DNA of 64,000 bases. It comes from Pratylenchus scribneri. Lineage: Eukaryota; Nematoda; Chromadorea; Rhabditida; Pratylenchidae. The stretch spans positions 558,001-622,000 of the forward strand of contig JAQSEB010000101.1 in NCBI GenBank assembly GCA_030063045.1, written 5' to 3'. Below the pieces are notes generated by a model. That model ran no database searches. It saw nothing but the letters and a program-made list of their open reading frames with translations, and had not been told where the DNA came from. The translations under genes were made by a program, and so were the position numbers. Positions 24,201-33,400 of the stretch are shown in pieces (position 1 is the stretch's first letter; every line of letters starts with the position of its first letter).

Positions 24201-24414
24201 TATTTTATATTTTTTAATAAAAAGAATATTTTTATTTTCTTAATAAAAATATTTTTTCTTCTTTCAATGATCCGAAAAATTTTAGGCACCGGCTAATGCC
24301 TTGCGGATTGCTCTCGTCCTGGAATTATGGCACCCGGAAATGCCGCAAAAATTGAGGGGAAAAATTGTGGAAGAAGGGGACGAATTGGAGGATGGAAATA
24401 GGGAAAGTGGATGA
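15238..24414 (+). CDS. asph: Aspartyl/asparaginyl beta-hydroxylase (ASPH) with altered catalytic core
   Basis: ASPH is an ER type II membrane 2-oxoglutarate/Fe(II) oxygenase that hydroxylates Asp/Asn in EGF domains. About 20 exons fit: 15238-15352, 15672-15827 (membrane anchor TWIVLIVFVLLCSAILQIF), 15949-16172, 16340-16597, 16978-17058, 17499-17705, 18172-18302 (acidic, Glu-rich lumenal stalk), 19266-19353, 19713-19777, 19852-20004, 20220-20301, 20383-20481, 20964-21109, 21158-21257 (TPR-like repeats, YFHLGDGLTRLGRIQEAY), 21575-21695 (ARPWWALDQTE), 21791-21936, 22404-22478, 23766-23896, 23948-24014, 24286-24414 (ending near LELWHPEM). Reading through 17058 would give a short anchored form ending at about 17110, like junctin-type isoforms. 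Oddities: the acceptor before 23766 is CG instead of AG. The expected second iron His reads Arg (FDTSFEREI). HTGPTNxRLRxHLG reads HCGPTNYILEAHLG. Two introns have GC donors. The gene may be a pseudoenzyme or a decaying gene. Confidence 0.88.
18425..19278. mobile_element. GC-rich hairpin array inserted with a 71-bp flanking duplication
   Basis: A 712-bp block (18496-19207) lies between two exact 71-bp copies (18425-18495 and 19208-19278) of the intron end plus the first 13 bases of an ASPH exon. The block holds about 16 units of 30-38 bp with the core GCCCCGAAGGGGC, each a small perfect hairpin. Further hairpins follow (AATCCCGCAGGGATT, AGCCCCGCAGGGGCT). All frames are open, which is a by-product of the composition. 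The right-hand copy keeps a working splice acceptor for the exon starting at 19266. Confidence 0.85.
22729..23352. mobile_element. ~620-bp foldback element in an ASPH intron
   Basis: Both arms carry, in reverse, TTGGCAAACGTAGAGAATTG, then tttttaggggta, gatatcttgccatcttggta, gacaatgtcaacttttaccacg, cataggggggaccaagggca and aatcgaatggtaccacattta. The arms are about 270 bp each with a short centre near 23045. There is no ORF. It sits between the exons ending 22478 and starting 23766. Confidence 0.8.
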
Positions 24415-24576
24415 AATTGATGCCAAAATTTGATCTCCAAATTACAAATGTTTTTTGTTTAACAATAATAAAATAACATTTATCAATAAAAATTCAGAAT
24501 TAATTAATTTTAAAAAGAGGGAAATTGAAGTTTCCTTTAGCAAAATTCAATTATGCAGAATAAATCTGAATCTACC

Positions 24577-24898
24577 TGTGGTGTGCAAAAGAGGCATTGG
24601 AAGATTGGATGGAAAGGAAATTGGCCAAAACCAAAACAACAATTGTTGTCTAAAATTTCTTCTCCCCTCCCTCCTATTTTTCCCCATTTCATCCTATAAA
24701 ATGAATTCCCCTTTCAGCCATTTTGGCCCCTCTCCCATTCATTCACATTTTTGATCCCGGGCCTTCGGCCCCGGTGGGCCCGGGAGTTGTTCCCCAGCTT
24801 TGTCCCAATAAATGTTTCAAAAGAAGGTGTTAATTTGGGGCGGAATGTCGGGGAGGGAAAATGGGCCTCTCCCTCCCCATCAGAGTGCGCATCTAACA
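24577..24898 (+). repeat. 5' LTR
   Basis: Begins TG and ends CA. It contains a TATA-like TATAAAA at 24695, a 9-bp-stem GC hairpin (TCCCGGGCC...GGCCCGGGA) at 24755-24785 and AATAAA at 24807. That is the expected order of promoter, R region and polyadenylation signal. Confidence 0.93.
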
Positions 24899-24916
24899 TG
24901 GAGGTCCTAGGCGGAT
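24899..24916 (+). other. Primer-binding site candidate
   Basis: The bases directly after the LTR are TGGAGGTCCTAGGCGG. TGG matches the CCA end of a tRNA. The rest does not match a tRNA 3' end that I can name with confidence (the first six bases would fit a tRNA ending CCTCCA). Confidence 0.55.
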
Positions 24917-24999
24917 TTGGGGTTCGATGGGCTAATATCGAACTGAACAGTCCTCATACTGTTCACAGGCGCTGAGCCTGCCCGTTTCGAACCCCCCGC
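24911..24999 (+). other. Structured leader: three abutting hairpins closed by a long stem
   Basis: Three perfect stems lie end to end with no spacer. They are GTTCGAT/ATCGAAC (24922-24943), TGAACAGT/ACTGTTCA (24944-24965) and CAGGC/GCCTG (24966-24980). The flanks GCGG...GGGGTTCGA and TCGAACCCC..CCGC can pair with each other, partly competing with the first hairpin. The layout resembles a four-way junction. A packaging or primer-positioning signal is an inference. Confidence 0.6.
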
Positions 25000-25436
25000 T
25001 ATCCTTCCCAAAAATGTGCCACCTCCCCATATCAAAAAGCGTATTTTCCTCATTAAATCCGGCCTACATATTTCCAATGCTTAATTCCAAATTTTACCGC
25101 AAAAGTTATGCCTTCCTCCTAATTTTGGCCAATTCCACCATCCCCCTTCCTTTAATTTCTGCTTTTTTCAAAATCTTGCCAATCCCATTCTTTTCCCCAC
25201 CCTACTCACCAAAGGCAATTTCTCCAGCGATTTAAAATAAAGGCGAAAAGTACAAATAATTAGCAAAATAAAAATCACCAAATTTATTCCATTTTCCCAA
25301 AAATTAATCCAATCAAAAAGGCAAAAATTAATTCATTAAAAATTTATATTAAAAATTTCCCCATCAAATTCTTCTTTTATTCACCAAAATATTCTTCCTT
25401 CTTTCCCATTTCTCCTCGTTCCTTCAAAGCGGAACT

Positions 25437-25865
25437 TCAACTTGGCCGCGAGGCAGTCCGGCCCGCGCCACCCCAACGCCCACTCCGCCACCGTCCATCG
25501 CCCCCATTCCCAATTGTCCGCCGCGCCATCCTAAAATTATAAAAGGGGTGGAAGGGATTTTTAACAGGATATTGACCACGAAGGCGGCGAAAGGATTGGC
25601 GGATGGAGGCACGCCAATTGGGCACATTCAATGGGGCAGCTGGGCGGCGGCGCAAGATCAACGGGATGGACATGCCAATGCCGGAGGCAATGGCTGTGGT
25701 GAGCACTAGCAGTGGCCAATAAATTGTGAGGCAATCGGGCGGGAAGTGGATGATTGGCACGGTGGCCCCGCAAACCACCGGGTTTTCCAGCCCATCTGGG
25801 GCATAGCAACGATTGGGATGTGGACAATGGAAATCAACGGGGCATTGCAGGGGCGTAAAATGCAC
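25437..25865 (-). CDS. Antisense ORF in the retrotransposon leader, Cys-rich plus membrane segment
   Basis: This frame of 142 codons lies opposite to the element's own genes. It starts MHFTPLQCPVDFHCPHPNRC, has six Cys within about 60 residues, then a hydrophobic stretch (IYWPLLVLTTAIASGIGMSI) followed by Arg-rich residues, as in a single-pass membrane protein. An AG acceptor lies just upstream on this strand (attacattcag). A short intron (about 48 bp, ending ttttataattttag at 25515) may remove part of the C-terminus. Family and start are unknown. A captured host exon is one explanation. The rest of 25000-27408 has no supported gene; it is C/T-rich on the plus strand with many short frames. 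Confidence 0.4.
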   Translation of the reverse strand: MHFTPLQCPVDFHCPHPNRCYAPDGLENPVVCGATVPIIHFPPDCLTIYWPLLVLTTAIASGIGMSIPLILRRRPAAPLNVPNWRASIRQSFRRLRGQYPVKNPFHPFYNFRMARRTIGNGGDGRWRSGRWGGAGRTASRPS

Positions 25866-27408
25866 TGAATGTAATTATTAATTTTATGAAATTTCCCAAA
25901 TTTTCCAGGCATCTTCATTGAATTTATCCCTCCCCACCCATGCCCCCTTTTTCTTCCTAATCCCAATTTTCGCCGCTTCATTTCCACGCCAAAATTTTGC
26001 CTTTAATAGCCTAAAATGCGCTTTTGCAACCGATTCTCTTCCTCACTTTCCACCAATTTCCCATTTCCATTATGCGCATTATTTTACTAATTTTCCTACA
26101 TCGGATTGCCATTGCTTCACAGTTCACAAACATTTCCTTAGCAGCCAAAAATTTAATTTTTCCTTTTTGACACTTAATATTTTGTCCCTGCTGAGCCGCA
26201 AAAGTACAATACCGTAACCTACCCCTTCCATTTCCTCGCCATTTTTCCTTCTCTACCCTCCCTTCTTTCCCGTCTAAAAAAATAGCCATTTGGATCATTT
26301 GATCAACAAAAAATTTGGCCCATTCTGTGCCAGTCATAAGTCCCATTTTGCACGCCAAAATTTTTCTCTATATCCCCATCTATCCATCACATTTGATTGG
26401 CCAAAAAGCCATTTTACGATTTTGTTGATCCGCTTTTCTCCCGACACACCTTTCCCCTACCCCTTCAAATCGCCCACACAACAATTGGTGCGATAAAACA
26501 CTCCAATTGAGGGGCCAGAACTCGGCCCAGTATTTCCTTCCTCAATCTGAAGGATTTTCTCTTCCTACCACTTGTTTGATAGACCCAAGAGGAGGAGAAA
26601 TAGGTGAATTGATACAGCCCTATTATTGAGGCCAAACCCAAAAACCGATAACAATTGTGCTGAATTAGAGAAAAAGGGGATAATTTTCTTGGAATAGCTT
26701 TTCACTCGGGCCCGATGTATATTTTTCCCTCACACTTCCCCACCCCCAAATTCCCTCCCGGCCAATTGAGCCTAACTAAAGGGAGTGGAAGGATTGGAAA
26801 AAGGGGCGAATAAATAATAATGCATTAAAAAAAAAATTGAAAAGAGGGAAAATGTTGAGAAATAATTGAATTTAAGAAAACAAAATTGAATTAATTAATT
26901 AAAAGTGAATCAGCTATTGCGCGCACCAAGAATATTATCTCGAAATTTTCATCAAAGTTCGATTGTTCGATTGAGGATATTTAAAGCGAATCGGGCCAGT
27001 CAAAAGCCATTGTTGGGGATTAGAAGGTCAAATCCGTGAATTGTTGATTTTCGCCGGAAAAATTGAAGTGCCAATTCCGTGGAATTTCCATCTCCAGCAA
27101 TTATTTGGCTTTGAACATTTAATCATTGATTGTTTGATCCGTCTCTTCGGGCATTTCATTTCATTGACAAAGCCGGAAACTAGCCATCTCACTCCGAGGA
27201 TTGGCATAGCTGATCACAATTCAATCATCGGTTGATTTTCGAACACCTTTCAGTCAAATTGTCCTTTGTTTGACTCCTGATTGAGTGATTTGAACGAATT
27301 TTCTTTATTAAATTTTGATTGTCATCCATCAATTGATCAAATAATTCACAAAACTTGAACATTCATTGATCACTTTTCCTTGTCTGAAGTTCGTCATTTA
27401 TTTTCGTC

Positions 27409-30400
27409 GTGGATTTCATCAAACAAATCGGAACAAATTTTGGCAAAAAAGTTGGAAAAAGATTAGTTAAAAGTGCGCTGGATCAGCTCCAAAAAGAGAT
27501 TGATAGCAAGGTTCAAATTTGTGCAATTGACGGTGAGAGTGACGAAGAAGGTTTCCATACGGCAGACGAACGTGAAGACCGAAGAAACAGAAGAGAAGAT
27601 AGGCGGGCTCGAGAGCAAATTGAAATGGACGCCTTGAGAAACCGTGTTCGAGATTTGGAGAACCAATTAGGTCGTTTTGGTGAGATTGAGACCAAATTAG
27701 ACTCGTCCGGCCTGCCAATGCCCGATTTCTATTTCGGCACTGAGGAGTTTGACTCATACCTGCGACGATTCAACGTCATCGCTACTGCTCACAACTGGAC
27801 TCCGGCACGATGCACGCAAATTTTGCCTCTATTTTTAAAAGCCGAAGCCAAATCGGCTTATGAGAGTCTCGCCGCCGATGAAAAGGATACTTTTCCGCAT
27901 TTGACCACTGCTTTGAAACAAAAACTGCATCGACTTGACACAAAAGAAGTGGCACGTCGTTTACTTTCAAACAGAAAGCAAGGAGGAAACGAGTCCATAC
28001 TCGAATTTGCTGAAGAGATTCGGAAGTTGGTAAAGAAAGCTTTTCCTGACTCCGGATTTGCTACCATCGCTGGAGAACCTGAAGAACATCGCCAAGGAAG
28101 AATCAAAGTTTGGAGAGATGATGTAACCAAGGATTACTTCAGAAATGGGCTGCGTTACGATATTAAAGCCAAAATGCTATTTATGGAAGCAGCGCCAACA
28201 TTGGAAGCAGTTATTCTGCTCGCAAAACGAATTGAAGAGGGCCAACGAGCATTAAATCAGGATAGGGAGAGTGAACTCCAAAGGGAGAAGACGGACAAAG
28301 CTTTGCTTGAAGTGCATGCGATCAAAGTCGAATTAAACGAAATTCGTGATAAAATGATGCCGAACCCTCAGAATTTGCAAGGGCAACCAAATCCAAATTG
28401 GCAAGGCCAAAACAATTGGCAAAATAATCGTGGTGGTTTCCAAAATCGTGGAGGATTTCAAAATAATCGTGGAGGAAATAACCGTGGCTGGTTTCAAAAT
28501 AGCCGAGGAAGTGGTCGTGGAGGTTTCCAAAATCAACAAAGTGGTCGAGGTGGTTTCCAAAATTGGCGTGGTGGTTTCCAGAATCAGCGAGGAAGTTTCC
28601 AAAATCGGGGAAATTTCCAAAATTTTCGAGGCAATCGTGGTCGTGGAGGATTTAACCAAGGAAATCCGAATTTGATTCCCCTTGGGCACCAAAGACCATG
28701 GCAAAATGGTCAAGGGAATGGCTATCAGCAACCAAATCAGCAGCCTCAAGGGCAAAATTTTCCGCGAAATGATGCCGGTCCATCGAATCAGTCCAATTTC
28801 ACTCGCAACGTTCATAACGTCACATTTCCATACTTGACTATCGTTTGTCTTTGTCTTTTGTCATCGTGTTGTCTTTCACTGGCCAATGCACAATTCCAAA
28901 TCTGTCCCAATGAGAAGGTCGGAGTGAAGTTGTCGTTTCCGGAAACTCAGTCTTGCGTTTTGCCTCCGCAAACTCAAAGTGTGATTAAAAATGTGACCAT
29001 CTTCTTGCTCATCAAAATTCCACGGATGTTTCCCATATACAAATGTTGGATGGATAAGGCGGAAGTGTGTACGGAGTCCGTTTTGATGATTTACACAAAG
29101 CCAGGCGATCCGATTATTTCACACCAATTGGTGGATCAAAATGATTGCTGGGATTTAGTGGGAAATCCGGATTTGCAACGTTTGTCGGAAACTTTATGGG
29201 GAACAAATCAACCCTTGAAAGAAAATTATGCTTGGATTGGTTCAAATTGCACGGTTACGGGGAATTACTTTGTTGAGAAAGGAGAAGGAGGATACTTGAA
29301 TGGAATAATTCACACAAGCTGGTTTCATGAAATTGGACCATTCCCGGATAGGATGTTGGATGTGCCTGGTCGAAGTTCTTTTGAGACGTGGGATTCAGGA
29401 AAACCAGAGACTTTAGTTTGGGAATTGGACAGCCAATCATATTTTTACACCCATTACTCGGTGGGACCAGTGGAAGCCGAAATTCTCCAAAAAGAGGCGA
29501 ATGAGCCAGGAATAGTGAAAGTCGATTACTGGGAATATGTTTTCTCACCGGCTGAAAATAGCACTCGTCCAGAAGGCGTGGAAGGAGTCCCGGAACGGGC
29601 ATGGATGATGGATAATGAAGTTTACATATTAGTGGATGATTTGTCTCGTGTCAGTCGGTCGGTAAATCAGTCTCGAAGGGCGCCACTGCTGGGAACAAGT
29701 CCGAGGGTAGCAAACACACCAAGGATGACCACAACGGTCCCGCCTACTACTCGAAGACCGAATTCTCTTCGTTCGACCACACCGAGACCCACAACAAAGT
29801 CTCAATGGACTTCCACAACGGTGATTCCGATGAAGCCAACCACAACAACTACGATGGCTCCAACTACGAAGCCTTCAACCACAAAGAAGCCTTCAACAGT
29901 GGCTCCATCTACCACAAAGAAGCCTTCAACAGTGGCTCCATCTACCACACTGAAGCCATCAACGGTGACTCCATTCACCACAATGAAGCCATCAATGCCA
30001 ACACCGAAATTCACGTCAACGGTGGCCACAACAATTCGGTTGCCTACTTCGACTAAGCGACCAATGCAAAGTTCATCCGTTTCATCCACGATGAAGCCTT
30101 CGACCACGGTTGTTCCATCCATTGTTGTTGACCAGATTCCTCCGTCGATAATAAATTTTGTGAATCCAACGTTCCCATCGGCGACCATTCCATCCACAGT
30201 GACTGCGAACAAAATTATCTTCACTGCATCGTCAAGCAAAAGTGTTGTAGAGCCCACGAAGCCAAAAATGGAGTTGTCCATAGTCACAAGCACCACCCAA
30301 GTACCTCAAACAGAATCAATGGTGCTAGAGACGACCACCAAAACGGCAAGTGAGGCTCCCCAAACTACAGAGGAGCAAATTGCATCGTCGACTCCTCTTC

Positions 30401-33400
30401 CTGATCAGAACATCGAAGCACTTCAAACTTCTCAAAATATTTTGCCTGAGTCAATTTTGAACATCCAATCGTTGAAGAATGAAATTTTGAGGGAATTACA
30501 TTTACATATTTCTCCACCGGAGCCAGTAGCCACAACAAAGCCGACTAAACGGGAAGTCAATCTCGAAATCATGGAAGCAGAACGGATCAATTTTGTCAAT
30601 CATGAGAATAGTCGATTAAATTATTTCGCTCACATGGAAGTGAGTGAACGTGAGATGTCGGCCAGGAAACATTGGCTTGAACTTTGCCAAACCAGAAACA
30701 ATCAATTGAACATGGCTCGTGTGTTGGTCAGACAAAACCCGTCCGAAGCCGCTCGAATGATCTATGGCCGGCATGACATTGTGGCTTTTCTTGAGCCAGG
30801 ACCAAAACTAGAATGGACTATTCGTTTGTGTAGCCAAGTGACAGTTCAGGAAGTTCTGTGGGATCAGAAGATTGGTGAACGATGCTTTGAATGGCTGCCA
30901 GTGAAAGTTGAAGGAAAAGTCTTGTTTGCGCAGCCGGGTAGTCGCGATTTGGTTCCAAAGTCCAAAAGAATTCCATGTGAAGAACGTCGGCAGTCATCAA
31001 ATGAATCCCAGTCACTCAGTTCTCTAGTTCATTCGTTCCATTTGCCTGCTTATGAAGACCCTGCTAGCGGGATCATTTTCAATGCCGGAACAATCTTTGA
31101 GGATGAAAGTAGTCGCCTTGATCGAGACTTCAAGTCCTTTGGAAAGAGAATGGCAAATTCTCCGTTGTCTTTGCCTCCCAATGTGGTCAAAAACAACGTA
31201 TCGGACATTTTGTCAGAAATTTTTGGCGATGACAAAATCAAAAAGGGTCGGAAATTCGTATCAGAAAAATATGAGTCGGCAAATGAATGGGTTGAGCAGA
31301 AAATTGAGGATGGGAAAGAGTTCGTGAAGGAAAAAGTTGAAGCTGGATGGAAAATTGTGGACGAGATCAAAATTGGTCTAATTTTGGTTGGAGTTGGAAT
31401 CATTCTGATCGCGGTCATCATTTTAACTTGGAAATTCCGCTTCATTTTGAGCATGATTTGGGCATCATACAAATTGGGTCGCAATTTTGCTCGAATGATT
31501 TTCCGGATTTGTATTACTCGTAAACAAGAATCCACCGGTTTGGAATTGCGAGTGGCAGCCGTCGAAGAGCAAATTGTGGCTGCGGTCGAGTCAAGAAACG
31601 TGCCGAGTGCTCCTCCACTTGATTTGTTGAACCAAAAAGCATATATTTTGGATTTTATACCCGAAGTGAATGTGATCAGAAAAGGAAAGAGGAGACGTTG
31701 TATTGTCCAAGTCAAATTGAACAATATCGCACGTAAGGCATTAATCGATTGTGGCTCGGATGTAACCTTCTGCTCAAAATCAGTCGCCGAATTCTGCAAT
31801 TTGGACATTCAGCTGGTCGAGAACATTAAAGGATCAGCGGCCAACAAAACACCAATACCCTTTTTGGGAATGGCGGAAACAATTTTAACTCTGGATCAAA
31901 ATGAAATTCCCTGCTGCGTTCTGATTTCGGATGATGATTGTTGCTCGAATGGCATAATTGTTGGGAATGATGTGATGGAAGAACAGGATGAAATGCGTGT
32001 GAGCTATAAGGAAGGAAGAATCCAAATTGGAGACGCAATTCTGCCAATCATTGCCACCATTGAGTTGGATCCATTGTTAAAACCTATCGAGGTTCGACTT
32101 TTGACTGATCAAACGTTGCCTCCCCGATCTGATTCTCAAACATGGGGTTATATTGAATGTGAAGTCGATCCGGAAACCGAATTCCTTGTGGAAGAGAATC
32201 AAACACACCATTATTGGCCACTGAAAGTTGGCAACACTCTGGTGAAGCCGAATTCAACTGGGCTAATTCCCATTCGACCTTTGAATTATGGATGGAGTTC
32301 ATTGAAAGTTTATGGCCGTTCCAGACTTGGAATTTTGACTCGAATCGAAAATGACACCAGAGTGTCGGAAGTGAATTTGTTCCGAAGTCAACCTGAGGAA
32401 ATATCGGCAGAGGCCAATTGGGAAAAAGATTTGCCAAAGTTTCCGGTCCAAAGTGATCAGCATGAAAAAGTTTCCGATTTATTGAAGTTGGAAGGCACAA
32501 TTTTGAATGAAGAAGGGGTTAGCCAATTAAAATTGATCGTTGACCAAAATATGGATGCTTTTGTGTCCAAAGACGGAAACATTGGGTGCTATCGAGGAAA
32601 AACGGTCCATCGCATTGATCTGCTTCCCGACGCCAAACCAATACAGCAAAGGCCCTATTCGGTTCCGCATGCACTCCGAGGGGAAGTCGCAAGGCAAGTC
32701 GAAGAAATGCTGAGACAGGAAATCATTCGTCCGTCCGCGTCTGAGTGGGCATCGCCAATTGTACTTGTTCGGAAGGCGGATGGGGTTTCCTGGCGATTTG
32801 CCGTGGATTACAGAGCATTGAACAAGTGGACTCGCCGCCAAACCTATCTTCTTCCTCGAATTTCGGAATTGATTGACGTTGTTGGTGGAAAGAAAATGTT
32901 TTCCGTTTTTGATATGCAAGCCGGCTTTCATCAAGTCCGCATGGATCCAGACAGTGTTGACAAAACGGCCTTTATCACTCATCTCGGTTTGTACGAATTC
33001 CTTCGTGTTCCTTTTGGGTTAGCTGGCGCTCCCCACTGTTTTCAACGTGTCATGGAAGAAGTTCGACATCGATTGACTTCCTCTTTCCTTGTGTATTTGG
33101 ATGATGTTATTTTGGGCTCGAATACGCAGGATGAACATTTAGCCAGCATTGAAGCATTTTCGAGGGTCATGTCAGATGTGGGGCTAAAACTGAGAGCGGA
33201 AAAGTGCCGATGGGCATGTGGCGAAATCCGCTACCTTGGTTTTTTGCTCTCCGAACACGGAGTTAGGATCGACCCGGCTGACCTCAAGCCCATTGAAAGC
33301 GTTCAAAAGCCAACAAACATCCATGAATTACGGTCATTAATCGGTCTCTTCAGCTATTTTCGACGGTTTATCTTTGGATTTGCGGAAATCATGGCCCCAA

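Noticed and set aside
24922..24999. A tRNA gene in the retrotransposon leader
   Set aside because: The hairpins and a TTCGAAC box suggest it, but stem lengths, spacing and the acceptor stem do not fit a tRNA on either strand.
28333..30296. Long antisense frames within gag and the mucin-like region
   Set aside because: They mirror low-complexity Asn/Gly and Thr/Pro codons of the sense strand and have no own signals.
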